A stretch of DNA of 64,000 nt, taken from positions 1,054,001 through 1,118,000 of the forward strand of contig CAWJUD010000001.1 in assembly GCA_963845975.1 (NCBI GenBank). The letters are read 5' to 3'. Shown piece by piece: positions 17,457-26,433 of this stretch. The stretch is from JBEKIK01 sp963845975 (GTDB taxonomy: Bacteria; Planctomycetota; Planctomycetia; Pirellulales; Thermoguttaceae). Under the pieces are notes generated by a model. The model made no database searches, had not been told where the DNA came from, and saw only the letters and a program-made list of their open reading frames with translations. The position numbers were made by a program, and so were the translations under genes. Each line of letters begins with the position of its first letter. The stretch's first letter is position 1.

Positions 17457-18608
17457 CTCTCTGCAATCTCCGCTGCCGAGTGCCGCGGCCCCTTCGGATA
17501 CCGTGGAAAAGATTAGTTCCACCGCATGCCGATAGACCCTTGGCGGCCGAACCGCGAAGAATCGAAAGCGTGCAACGTGCCGTTTAACCCCAAGCTTGGG
17601 GCTCAAAAGGAGGGAAATTTGAAGAAAAGTGCGCAGTTTCCACCATGAAATAATCCGGCTGATAAGGATTTACGCGCAGACGGCCGCGGCGATGGGGTGA
17701 TATAACGGCAAGGGCCGGGCGCCGGCCCAATAATCCACTGAACTTTAAATCTGCCATAATAAGGTCGACTTTCATTCCACCAGTGCCGGAGCAATACACG
17801 CCGTTAAAATCGTGACGGAAACGAATCGTTCCCGTTTCGTTTTGTGCGCAGGACCAAACTCTGCAAGCGACGGATCGTCCGCCGCCGAAAAATCCCACCA
17901 ACCACCGGATGAGTATCATTATCAGGTGCATGGTTGCATGAACCCTGAAGTTGGGCGGTTCTTGCTGACAAAAACAAACTTCGTCAAAATTTCTCTTCCT
18001 TACGGTACGTTGACTTCGATCACCCTCGCGGACGACCAAAGGCACTCGAACTACATTTTTCGCTTAATTTTGTTCCGCATTTGCCAACCCCCTCTATTGA
18101 GTAAAAAAACCCGTAGAGCATGGTTTGGCCGCGAATACAGCATTACTCTTTCTAATCTTATCAAAGTCTTAAGAAACTGCAACTAGTATGGACGCCAACT
18201 GGTTGAGATAATCTAATTCAGGCCGCTGGATAAGCCGACTCTGCCGACTAAATAACCATATAGAGGGGGCGTTGAACTTCGCACTTCATCAATCGAAAAT
18301 TGGAAACGTTATTTTCAGCGTTAGGATTCAGGGTTCGGAACTCAGGCGGAAGATGAAAAAGATAAAATTGGGGGGCAGCCTGAAATTGAATACTTAAAGC
18401 TTATCCCAAAACGAAATTCGTCATTCTGAGCGAAGCGAAGAATCTAGAAGGATCACAATGGCAAAAATGGGTATTACAGGGCTGCAACCGAGATCCTTCG
18501 CTATGCTCAGGATGGCTTTTGGGATAAGCTCTTAACCTAATTATGATTACCGGAAAACCTTCAAATAAAAATTCTGAACCCTGAACCCCGAATCCTGAAC
18601 CCTTATCA
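17457..18608. other. Long intergenic region, no convincing gene
   Basis: About 1 kb. Two overlapping open frames (minus 17584-18045, plus 17812-18186) have no recognisable domains, and I take them as chance. The right half holds an inverted pair of heptamer arrays (18321-18346 GGATTCA/GGGTTCG; 18571-18605 its inverse) surrounding MITE-like element B. The interval 17610-17900 has several local inverted repeats, for example 'gggccgggcgccggccc' near 17712, and could encode a structured RNA, but I cannot identify one. Confidence 0.5.
18394..18535. repeat. MITE-like element B
   Basis: Left end 'ttaaagcttatcccaaaacg', right end 'ttttgggataagctcttaa', near-perfect inverses. The interior is itself a long imperfect palindrome: 'cattctgagcgaagcgaag' and 'gatccttcgctatgctcagg'. 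It has no coding capacity. This is the clearest of the four related elements. Confidence 0.75.
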
Positions 18609-19625
18609 ATGTCCTTGCACCCTTTCGAAACACGTTTGGCCGACTGTTGGCCGCCTGAGCAGTGGCTGGATTTGACCGTGCTAGCGGCCGTTTCCGGCGG
18701 GGCCGATAGCGTGGCATTGCTACGGGCCGTGGCGGCTTTGAAAACCGGGGGAGCCGGCCGCCTTTGCGTGGCGCACTTTAATCATAAACTCCGCCACGAG
18801 GCCGACTTCGACCAGCAATTCGTAGTCGCTTTGTGCAAACAACTTGGCTTATCGTGCGAAACGGGCTTTTCCGACGTGGCACAATTGGCGGCCAATGCGG
18901 GCGAGGGGATCGAACCTGCCGCACGCCGTGTCAGATATGACTTTCTAAAAGATGCCGCCGGACGCCTGGGCGCCCGCTTTGTGCTGACCGCCCATACCGC
19001 CGACGATCAGGCCGAAACAATCTTGCACCGCATAATTCGGGGCACGGGCATATCCGGCCTGGCCGGCATGTCCCGGTCGCGGCACTTGGGTCCTGCCACG
19101 CTGTTGCGGCCGCTTCTTGGCTTCCGCCGCCGTGAACTGGAAGAATATCTGCACGATATCGGACAGCCGTTTTGCCAGGATTCCAGCAATGCCGATCGCC
19201 GCTTCACGCGAAATCGAATCCGCCACGAACTCCTGCCGCTCGTGGCCCGGCATTATAACCCCGGGGTCGCCGATGCGCTCTTGCGCCTGGGCTGCCTTGC
19301 GGACGACGTGCAAAGTGTGATTGACGATCTGGCCGATCAACTCCAGGATCGTGCAGTGAGGTTTAAAAACGAAAACAGCGTGGAGATTGACGCCGCCGCT
19401 TTAGCCGGCCGGCCGCGATATTTATTGCGCGAATTGCTCGTTCTCGTCTGGCGCAGGCAATCCTGGCCCATGCAAGCAATGGGCTTTGTCCAATGGGATC
19501 AATTGGCCCGGATGCTTTCAGAAAAGGCGCCCGCGTCGCCTACGGTCGCAACCAAGCAAATCTTCCCCGGCAACGTGCAGGCCGAGATTCGCAACGGCAT
19601 ATTGCGATTGACGTGCGCGGAATAA
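18609..19625 (+). CDS. tilS: tRNA(Ile)-lysidine synthetase
   Basis: ATP-dependent enzyme that converts C34 of the CAU-anticodon tRNA-Ile to lysidine so that it reads AUA. The PP-loop signature 'VSGGADSVALLRAV' lies at about residues 28-41, followed by 'LCVAHFNHKLRHEADFD', 'FVLTAHTADDQAETILHR' and 'CQDSSNADRRFTRNRIRHEL', all diagnostic. At 338 residues it is shorter than E. coli TilS (about 430) and lacks most of the C-terminal substrate-recognition domain, as in many non-proteobacterial forms. The frame is intact. The start follows directly on a heptamer array and has no clear Shine-Dalgarno. Confidence 0.93.
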   Translation: MSLHPFETRLADCWPPEQWLDLTVLAAVSGGADSVALLRAVAALKTGGAGRLCVAHFNHKLRHEADFDQQFVVALCKQLGLSCETGFSDVAQLAANAGEGIEPAARRVRYDFLKDAAGRLGARFVLTAHTADDQAETILHRIIRGTGISGLAGMSRSRHLGPATLLRPLLGFRRRELEEYLHDIGQPFCQDSSNADRRFTRNRIRHELLPLVARHYNPGVADALLRLGCLADDVQSVIDDLADQLQDRAVRFKNENSVEIDAAALAGRPRYLLRELLVLVWRRQSWPMQAMGFVQWDQLARMLSEKAPASPTVATKQIFPGNVQAEIRNGILRLTCAE

Positions 19626-19654
19626 ATCGGCATGGTAAGCTATAATTATTTATT

Positions 19655-19740
19655 GAAAGTCATATCGATAATTCCATATTCATTGTTTAGCCCCGGAGCT
19701 TACTCCGGGAGCATTATCCATAAATTTAAATGTACGATTC
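19655..19740. repeat. Extended P1b element (ccccggagc palindrome with conserved flank)
   Basis: 'ttagccccggagcttactcc' with 'gggag' at 19687-19711 is a palindrome. The 30 bases before it ('gtcatatcgataattccata' and on) are nearly the same as those before the copy at 46069. The repeated unit is thus about 80 bases. It lies between tilS and rnr. Confidence 0.65.
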
Positions 19741-19753
19741 TTGAAGGCGAACG

Positions 19754-22028
19754 ATGAACGAATCCGAATTGGAACAGGCCGTATTGAATTTCACAACCCG
19801 GGCGGAATATCGGCCCATGAAGCCCCGGGCGATCGCTAAGCACTTGCAAGTCCCCGAGGAGCAAATCGCCGATGTGAAACAGGCGGTCAAACGCCTGGTG
19901 CATCACGGACGATTGCAGTACGGGACGAATCACCTGGTGATGGCCGTCAAGCCGGGAACCGAGCCGGGTAAAACTCGCCCCGGCCGAATCGCGGGCGTGT
20001 TCCAACGCACGAAAAAGGGTTTCGGATTCGTCCGCCCTCACGGCGCAACTTCCGAAGATCGGGAAAAAACGGATATTTACATCCCGGCCGATCGGGCCGC
20101 CGATGCCTCGACCGGCGACACCGTCTTGGTGCAACTTCTAAAGCATCGTCCCGGCGAACCCGGTTTGCGCGGCGAAGTCGTCGAGATCATCGAACGCGAA
20201 ACGCATCAGTTCGTGGGCACGTATTTCGAATCGCGGGGAGCGGGCTACGTGCAGGTCGACGGCACGTTGTTCGCCCAGCCGATCTATGTCGGCGATCCGG
20301 GCGCCAAAAACGCCCGCACCGACGACAAGGTGGTCTTCGATATGGTCCGCTTCCCTTCGCCCGTTCATAGCGGCGAAGGAGTTATCACCGAGGTGCTTGG
20401 CCCTGGCGGCAAACCGGGCGTGGATACGCTTTCCATCCTCCGCGAGTTCGATCTGCCCGAGGCCTTTCCTCAAGACGCCCTGGAAGAAGCCCGCATCGAG
20501 GCTGACCGGTTCGACGAGTCGATTCCCTCCGCACGGCTGGACCTCAGCGCGGAAACGGTGATCACGATCGATCCGGAAGACGCCCGGGATTTCGACGACG
20601 CGATTTCGCTAAAGCGGCTGAATGGCGGCAATTGGCTCTTGGGCGTGCACATCGCCGACGTGACCCACTTCGTGCGTCCCAAAACCGCGCTCGACCGCGA
20701 GGCCCGAGAGCGCAACCAGCATCTACCTGCCCGACCGCGTGATCCCCATGCTGCCCGAGACGATTTCCAACAGCCTGGCCAGCCTTCAGCCGGGCAAAGT
20801 GCGGTATAGCAAATCGGCGATCCTGGAATTCACCGCGGACGGCATCAGAACTTCAACCGAATTGCACTCCTCGGCCATCAAAAGCGCCAAGCGGTTGACT
20901 TACGAGCAGGTGGACGGGTTTTTGAACGATCCCGAAGCCTGGCGAAAAAAACTGGGGGCCAAGGTCTTCGCGCTTTTGGGGCTTATGCGGGAATTGGCCC
21001 GCACCCTGCGCAGGCGCCGCATCCGCAACGGCGCCTTGGAACTGACCCTGCCCGAGGTGAAAATCGATCTGGATAAAAACGGCCGCGTATCCGGGGCGCA
21101 CGTGCTCGAGAACACCGAGAGCCATCAGATTATCGAGGAATTCATGCTCGCCGCCAACGAGGCCGTGGCCGAGCGGCTCCGCGACAAGGACGTTCTTTTC
21201 CTCCGCCGCATCCACCAATCGCCCAGCCCCAGGAAACTAAAAGCCCTGACCGAATTCGTCAAGGAACTGGGCTACGACGTCGCCAGCCTGGAAAGCCGCT
21301 TTGAACTGCAACGGCTGCTAAATATGTCGGCCGGCCGGCCCGACCAGCATGCCGTGAACTTCGCCACATTGCGTTCCCTGCAACGGGCCGTTTACAGTCC
21401 TATGGAAGAGGGCCATTACGCCCTGGCCAGCGATTGCTACTGCCACTTTACATCGCCCATCCGGCGTTATCCCGATTTGACCGTGCACCGGCTGGTCGAA
21501 TCGCTGCTGACCGGCAAAAAAATCCGCAATGACACGGACGAGCTGGTTCTGCTCGGCCGGCATTGTTCCGACCGCGAACAGCGCGCCGAAGCGGCCGAAC
21601 GCGAACTGACGAAACTCAAACTGCTAAGCTACCTGAGCCGGCGCATCGGCCTGGAAATGGACGCCGTGGTGACCGGCGTGGAAAGCTTCGGCATTTTCGT
21701 ACAGGGCCTGGAACTGCCCGCCGAAGGGCTCGTGCGCGTCGATACGCTGACGGACGATCATTACCGCTTCGATAGGGCGAACCACACGCTGGCCGGCCAC
21801 CGCGCGGGCAATTCCTACCGGCTGGGCGACCTGCTTAAGGTTGCCGTGGCCCGGGTGGACATGGAACGCCGGGAATTGGATTTCCGCCTGGTCGAGCGAA
21901 AAAAACCCGCCAAGGAAGCGAAGGGCGCGAAAAAAGCAAAAGAGCCGAAGCAAGGGAAACAAGACATGGATTCGGCGAAGGCGAAAAAATCCGGCCCAAG
22001 AAAATCCCGCCGGCAAAAACACCGGTAA
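19754..22028 (+). CDS. rnr: Ribonuclease R, frame break near 20713
   Basis: 3'-5' exoribonuclease of the RNB family. Visible are an N-terminal winged-helix-like region, cold-shock domains ('GRIAGVFQRTKKGFGFVRP', about 75-95) and the RNB catalytic core with 'TIDPEDARDFDDAISL', whose aspartates bind the metal. At 20707-20715 the frame breaks after 'DREARER'; the other frame resumes 'TSIYLPDRVIPMLPETISN', the next conserved block. A two-base loss in a gcgcgc run would explain it. A C-terminal S1 domain ('YLSRRIGLEMDAVVTGVES', 'FGIFVQGLELPAEGLVRVD') is followed by a Lys-rich tail typical of RNase R. About 757 residues in total. ATG 19754 opens the conserved part. Confidence 0.92.
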
Positions 22029-22039
22029 CATTTGCGGTT

Positions 22040-22160
22040 TTACAAATCTCTCCCCTCTCCCTTTGGGAGAGGGGCAGGGGGTGAGGGGCGAAGGCAGAGA
22101 GATTAACATTTCTCCCTCTTCCTTTGCTTTGGGAGAGGGCAGGGGGCAAGGGTGTGTTTC
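22040..22160. repeat. Two tandem 'ctctccctttgggagag' hairpin repeats
   Basis: Copies at about 22048-22095 and 22108-22150 each contain a 'cctctccctttgggagagg' stem followed by 'gcagggggtgaggg'-like sequence. An inverted relative lies at about 7385-7437. They sit just beyond rnr and run up to the end of the next, convergent gene. Confidence 0.7.
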
Positions 22161-22174
22161 GGCCAGGGCGATTT

Positions 22175-23383
22175 TTATTTCGCCGTATCTTCGCTCTCTT
22201 TAACATCCCCCTCATTCCCGGCCTTTTTGCTTTGCAAGGCATCGTAATCCGCTTTGTTGATTATGCGGACCGGATGAGCCTTAATATCTTCCAAGCGGCC
22301 TTCATTGAGTTTTATCGCCTCTAATTCCGAGTCTTTCTTTTTCCCAAAATCCCGAATATGCCATAGTTCTTCCAGCCGCGAATTTATCTTTGCCACGAAT
22401 GCGCTGGTTTTCTCGGCTTGCTCGTACTGGGAAATCAGTTTCTCCACCTCCTGAAGTCTTTTTTCCGTGGCGATCTGCGAAATCTTGACGTCTACGAATT
22501 GATCTTTTGGCGTGGCATATTCGGGATTTTTGGAAAGCGATTCGAAGAGCGAGTGGTATTTTTCACTGGCTTCTTCATAGCGTTTCTGTTTCTCCGTTCG
22601 TTGTTCCTGGGATGATGCTTTATCTTCTAATATTAGCCTCAATTCTTCGGTCAATCCTCGCATCTCTTCCTTGATTTTAGACAATTCCTTTCGAGCCGCG
22701 GCCTCCCGGTCATAAAATTGGGTAATCGCATCGAGTTTCGCCCGTTGCTCGAGTCGATCGAGGTCCAGCTTGACTTTTTCCTTGTAAAGATACGCCAATA
22801 TATCGGTTTTGAACTGGTTTTTTTGTATAACGGCCTCGGCCGCCGCTTTGCTCTGATTTAATTCCTGGATTTCTTTTTCCAACCGCGAAAGCGACTCTTG
22901 CTCCTTTTTCAACTGCTGTGTTATTTCTTTTTCCTTGTCGTCTTGATATTTTCGCAGCTTGTTTTCAAAATCCTCGCGAGCCAAGTCCAAGTACTTTTGG
23001 CGGATTTCCTCGCTATCCGTCGTGGAAGGAATTTGTATCAACTGAAGAGAATATTTAATGGTATTTTTAACAGGCAATTTGAGATCTTTAATATCCTTGG
23101 CTGGACCCGGAAATGATTGTTGACCTTCTAGGTGGATACGATAGATAAGATTATCGTCCTGCAAGCTACAATAACTGCCACTACTGTTGGCAGCGCCTCG
23201 AACGGTGTTTGATCCTTCAATAACAATATCTCGCGAAGGATAAAAAGTTCCTCCCATACGCCGGAACTGAGGTGAATCATAATTAATATAAGATTTATTC
23301 TCCTTGTCCTTTGGATCTTGGGCGGAAGCAAAGGAAATCATCAACAACGCAATCAACCAGGAAATTTTGTGGATTCGTGACAT
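22175..23383 (-). CDS. Exported coiled-coil protein, unassigned
   Basis: 402 residues. A signal peptide 'ISWLIALLMISFASAQ' (about 7-22) is followed by a 90-residue domain ('RMGGTFYPSRDIVIEGSNTV', 'GQQSFPGPAKDIKDLKLPV'). From about residue 125 to 350 lies almost uninterrupted charged coiled coil ('KKEQESLSRLEKEIQELNQS', 'LDRLEQRAKLDAITQFYDRE'). No enzymatic motif is visible. It is presumably an extended structural or adaptor protein in the periplasm. Base composition is AT-richer than the neighbours. It is convergent with rnr. Confidence 0.7.
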   Translation of the reverse strand: MSRIHKISWLIALLMISFASAQDPKDKENKSYINYDSPQFRRMGGTFYPSRDIVIEGSNTVRGAANSSGSYCSLQDDNLIYRIHLEGQQSFPGPAKDIKDLKLPVKNTIKYSLQLIQIPSTTDSEEIRQKYLDLAREDFENKLRKYQDDKEKEITQQLKKEQESLSRLEKEIQELNQSKAAAEAVIQKNQFKTDILAYLYKEKVKLDLDRLEQRAKLDAITQFYDREAAARKELSKIKEEMRGLTEELRLILEDKASSQEQRTEKQKRYEEASEKYHSLFESLSKNPEYATPKDQFVDVKISQIATEKRLQEVEKLISQYEQAEKTSAFVAKINSRLEELWHIRDFGKKKDSELEAIKLNEGRLEDIKAHPVRIINKADYDALQSKKAGNEGDVKESEDTAK

Positions 23384-23488
23384 GTCGCGGCTCCTTTATG
23401 GTTATAAGACATGATGTTTGGCAGTACGTTTTTCCGGCGGTCGTTGACCGCCGGCTATGGACATTGTTTTCTGATGATCAAAATTTGC

Positions 23489-23530
23489 CAATCCCTAATC
23501 CCTAATCCCTAATCTCTAGCCCCTAGCCCC
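23489..23530. repeat. Heptamer repeat (atcccta / agcccct)
   Basis: Six units in register: atcccta x3, then atctcta, gccccta, gcccct. In the sense of the neighbouring gene they read GGGGCTA and GGGATTA, and its last five codons and TAG stop (23509-23511) lie inside the array. Confidence 0.85.
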
Positions 23531-24090
23531 TCCAACTTTTTTTTCGCCTTCACGGCGGCAACCGTGTCTGGATAATTTTCAAGCACTTTCTTGAAATTTC
23601 GCACTGCCAGATCGGGCTGGGAAAGGGCCAGGTAATCCTCGCCCAGGCCAACCAGCATGTAGCCCGCCTGTTCGGCCTGGATCCGCTGCTGAAGGGCCAT
23701 GCCGTACTCGGTCATCTCGGCTGCACGGGGACCAGCGCTGTCAAGGGCTTTTTTATATTCGACTATTTGGCCCAGCTCCCGTTGTTGCTCGCCGATCTTT
23801 ACCGCCAGTTGGTCGAGTCTCCGGTCCAGGCGCTCGATTCGTTCCTCAAGGGACAGGGCAGGGGAGGGGGGAGGGAAGGATGAAGGCAGAAGGATGAAGG
23901 ATGAATAAAATATTCCCACGCAAGCTATTACCGCTGTAAAAACCAAGCCGCCGCCCAATCGAACAGCCCTTCTTCGATGGAAATACCGCCGCCGCACCTG
24001 CCCGGCCAGATCGCCACTAATGGTAGGTCTGTTCTCGGTTCCGGCCAGTTCGTGTAAAAGCTTGTCTAATTGGGAATCGTTTAATTGCAT
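23509..24090 (-). CDS. Single-pass membrane protein with coiled coil/TPR-like tail, likely partner of the ECF sigma factor
   Basis: 193 residues: a short N-terminal cytosolic part ('LNDSQLDKLLHELAGTENRP'), a basic patch, one membrane segment ('LGGGLVFTAVIACVGIFYSS', about 45-64), then 'LEERIERLDRRLDQLAVKIG' coiled coil and a tail 'EDYLALSQPDLAVRNFKKVL' resembling a TPR. It lies on the same strand downstream of the ECF sigma gene, the usual place for an anti-sigma or membrane-sensor partner, but I see no zinc-finger anti-sigma motif. Two repeat arrays are translated: 'FILLPSSFPP' after the membrane segment (plus 23876-23905, tcatcct units) and the terminal 'GLGARD' with its stop. Confidence 0.65.
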   Translation of the reverse strand: MQLNDSQLDKLLHELAGTENRPTISGDLAGQVRRRYFHRRRAVRLGGGLVFTAVIACVGIFYSSFILLPSSFPPPSPALSLEERIERLDRRLDQLAVKIGEQQRELGQIVEYKKALDSAGPRAAEMTEYGMALQQRIQAEQAGYMLVGLGEDYLALSQPDLAVRNFKKVLENYPDTVAAVKAKKKLEGLGARD

Positions 24091-24157
24091 GATTAACCAA
24101 ACCTAAATATTCTCGCAAAGACGCAAAGATGCACAGGATTTAGTTTTGCATATAGTC

Positions 24158-24302
24158 TAAGTGCCTATCCCAAAAGTCCCCTCTCCGGGCACCGACCGAA
24201 GGTTGGTCGGGAGAGGGCTAGGGTGAGGGCATATTCACGAAGATTATTGGGATCGTAACTCCTTGATTTCCAAATATTTTCGGTATTGGGATAGGCTCTA
24301 AA
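24158..24302. repeat. MITE-like element C
   Basis: Left end 'taagtgcctatcccaaaag', right end 'tattgggataggctctaa' inverted. The core carries a P4 palindrome ('gggcaccgaccgaaggttgg') nested in 'cccctctcc...ggagaggg', so one repeat family lies inside another. It occupies half of the gap between the sigma factor gene and its putative partner. Confidence 0.7.
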
Positions 24303-24380
24303 TGAATGTGCGATTTACTTCGGACTCTTGAAAACACTTTGGTATATTTCTTTGCGTCTTAGCGTCTTTGCGAGATATTC

Positions 24381-24965
24381 CTAGGTGTATTTCGATAACA
24401 GTTCTTTCAATTTCCGCCGACCGCGGGTCAATCGTACCTCAACCGCCCCGGCCGATAATTTCAACACCTCGCTAATCTCGTCAATCGATAGTTCCTCAAA
24501 ATATCGCAACACCAGCGGCTCGCGAAGACTCATCGGCAACCGATAAACCGCCTGCCGCAATTGCTCTAACGTATCGGCGGCCGGCAAAGGGCTATTATTG
24601 TCATGGTAATTCGGCCTTGCCCAACGCAGCCAACCGAGCAACCGCCGCCGGCGCCGGCGTTTTCGGGCGTGCGACCGGCATTTGTTTATGGCGATGGTCG
24701 TCAGCCACGTGGAAAATCGGCTTTCTTGGCGAAAGCGCTTAATGCCGGTAAAAACCGACAAAAATATCTCCTGCATTACGTCGTTGATCTCGTCGTCCCC
24801 GCCCAGCAACCGCGCCGCCAGCCTGGCAATGCGATCCTGATAGGCGCGTACGAGCCGGTCGAAGGCACCGGCGTCCCCGGCATGGAACCGGGCCACCAGT
24901 TCATGTTCCTCCGCGGCAGGTTCTCGGTTTGCCCCCGGCGGGCTGGGCGGATCGCTGGTTTCCAT
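24381..24965 (-). CDS. ECF-type RNA polymerase sigma factor
   Basis: Start taken at ATG 24965 because 'ggaggg' lies immediately upstream; the frame is open further but only through repeat-derived sequence. 194 residues. Region 2: 'HAGDAGAFDRLVRAYQDRIA', 'INDVMQEIFLSVFTGIKRF', 'STWLTTIAINKCRSHARKRR'. Region 4: 'YRLPMSLREPLVLRYFEELS', 'IDEISEVLKLSAGAVEVRLT'. It directs transcription of a stress or envelope regulon that cannot be identified here. A membrane protein gene on the same strand 290 bases downstream is its likely partner. Confidence 0.93.
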   Translation of the reverse strand: METSDPPSPPGANREPAAEEHELVARFHAGDAGAFDRLVRAYQDRIARLAARLLGGDDEINDVMQEIFLSVFTGIKRFRQESRFSTWLTTIAINKCRSHARKRRRRRRLLGWLRWARPNYHDNNSPLPAADTLEQLRQAVYRLPMSLREPLVLRYFEELSIDEISEVLKLSAGAVEVRLTRGRRKLKELLSKYT

Positions 24966-25049
24966 TTCCCTCCATATTAGACTCGCCTGCTGCCATCCAC
25001 TTACATAAAACACCGAAAAAATAGAAAAATATCGGGGGGAGGGGGAAAA

Positions 25050-25083
25050 GAAGGATGAAGGAGGAGGGATGAAGGATGAAAGA
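25050..25083. repeat. GGATGA-type heptamer repeat upstream of two divergent genes
   Basis: aaggatg/aaggagg/agggatg/aaggatg units on the plus strand in the 200-base divergent gap between the sigma factor (minus) and the YbaK-like gene (plus). Confidence 0.75.
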
Positions 25084-25162
25084 TGCAGAATGCTGAATAA
25101 AGGAATTGCCATTTCAAAACCAGGTCCTTTCCAGCGGCGGCGGTTCTTGTTACGATATCGCT

Positions 25163-25630
25163 ATGTCAGAGACAGTTTTTGCCCGCGTGGAAAATCTGCT
25201 TAAACTACACGGTGCGGTCTACGACGTGCTCCGCCACGAACCGGTCTATACCAGCCAGGAGGCGGCCAAGGTCCGCGGAACGCCGCTTTCCAGCGGGGCC
25301 AAGGCCTTGATCTGCAAGGGCGACGAGTCGCTGGTCATGTTCGTCATGCCCGCCGATCGGAAACTCGATAACAAGGCCGTTCGCCGCGCGAAGGGCTGGC
25401 GCAAGCTGCGTTTCGCGACAATTGAAGAAGTCAAGCAATTGACCGGCCTGGAACCCGGCTCCATCCCGCCTTTTGGCAGCCTTTTTGGACTCGACGTGCT
25501 CTGCGACAGTCGATTGGCCGAAAACCAGATCATCAATTTCAACGCCGGCGACCATAGCATCTCGGTTAGCATGCGCTACGCCGACTATGTGCGAATCGAA
25601 AAGCCTCAACTGGGCGCATTCGCGGAATAA
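25163..25630 (+). CDS. YbaK/prolyl-tRNA deacylase-type editing protein
   Basis: 155 residues from ATG 25163, where conservation begins; the frame is open upstream without support. Family blocks are 'HGAVYDVLRHEPVYTSQEA', 'GTPLSSGAKALICKGDESL', 'MFVMPADRKLDNKAVRRAKG' and 'GLEPGSIPPFGSLFGLDVLC', the GxxPPFG motif being typical. Such free-standing domains hydrolyse mischarged aminoacyl-tRNAs (for example Cys- or Ala-tRNA-Pro) in the cytosol; the exact substrate is not predictable. The frame is intact. A palindromic element (D) follows the stop. Confidence 0.87.
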   Translation: MSETVFARVENLLKLHGAVYDVLRHEPVYTSQEAAKVRGTPLSSGAKALICKGDESLVMFVMPADRKLDNKAVRRAKGWRKLRFATIEEVKQLTGLEPGSIPPFGSLFGLDVLCDSRLAENQIINFNAGDHSISVSMRYADYVRIEKPQLGAFAE

Positions 25631-25641
25631 AACACAATGTA

Positions 25642-25716
25642 AAAATCCTAAGAACCTATCCAACTTATTTATGTTCGTCCGTTGAACCAGATAAGTGACT
25701 ATTTTAGGATGCTTTT
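25642..25716. repeat. Palindromic element D
   Basis: 'aaaatcctaagaacctatcc' at the left and 'gactattttaggatgctttt' at the right form an imperfect inverted repeat with an inner 'aacttat...ataagt' pair. It shares the atcctaa/ttaggat motif with element A. It lies between the YbaK-like gene and the next gene. Confidence 0.45.
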
Positions 25717-25734
25717 CGTTTTTGAAAGTATCTT

Positions 25735-26433
25735 ATGGATGATCCTTTAAATCCCCAAACTTCTCCTCTGACGAAAACAACTCTAGCCCCTGGCGTTCAA
25801 TGGGCACAATCCAACTCTCCATCTTTGAAGAAAACCAGACTGGGATTATCGTTGATAACCCTTACTATTGTGATCTGTGTGATCGGTATATTAGCATTTA
25901 GTTTCGGCAGTGCTCTATTCATGGTCACTAAGTATTATGAATCAAATGGGATTAAGGTCACTATATCAGTCTTGTACATCCTAATGGATAGTTTACTCTT
26001 CGTCGTTGGACCATATTTCTGTCTTGCCGTACCCGCCGAATCCGGCGCTAAGGGATATTTGGCGTGGTCCATTGTTCTTAGTCTGATTAGCATAATAAAT
26101 TCGATTGTTTATATCATTGCACCCACGGCATTTCCCCCTATTGTTTTTTATGTCATTGGCATTTGTCCTTTTATCGGTTTTTTGTTGTTTCTGGTCTTTA
26201 TAAAGAAACTTTCTGAATATATAGGCCGGAACGATCTGGCTGCCCGCAGTAAAACTGTCCTAGTTGTCTTTCTGATTTATTCGGCGATTAATTTGAGTGC
26301 CCTAGCAATGCCTTTAAAGTTCTTAGTCGCGTTAGTTGCAGGTTTAGTTTTTCTTATCATGTACTTTAGTCTACTCGACGCCCTTAGACTGTCGCTTGGA
26401 AAAGTTGACAAACCGAAAAATTGCCTAACGTGA
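25735..26433 (+). CDS. Six-helix membrane protein, unassigned
   Basis: 232 residues: a 35-residue polar N-terminus rich in Pro, Ser and Thr, then about six hydrophobic helices ('LSLITLTIVICVIGILAFSF', 'LYILMDSLLFVVGPYFCLAV', 'YLAWSIVLSLISIINSIVYI', 'FYVIGICPFIGFLLFLVFIK', 'VLVVFLIYSAINLSALAM', 'FLVALVAGLVFLIMYFSLLD'). There are no catalytic or transporter motifs I know. Base composition is clearly AT-richer than the flanking genes, suggesting later acquisition. Its stop overlaps the convergent trpD stop by nine bases. Confidence 0.7.
   Translation: MDDPLNPQTSPLTKTTLAPGVQWAQSNSPSLKKTRLGLSLITLTIVICVIGILAFSFGSALFMVTKYYESNGIKVTISVLYILMDSLLFVVGPYFCLAVPAESGAKGYLAWSIVLSLISIINSIVYIIAPTAFPPIVFYVIGICPFIGFLLFLVFIKKLSEYIGRNDLAARSKTVLVVFLIYSAINLSALAMPLKFLVALVAGLVFLIMYFSLLDALRLSLGKVDKPKNCLT

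Noticed and set aside
17584..18045. Minus-strand 153-codon frame upstream of rny
   Set aside because: No domain, no ribosome-binding site, odd composition, and it overlaps possible rny start codons.
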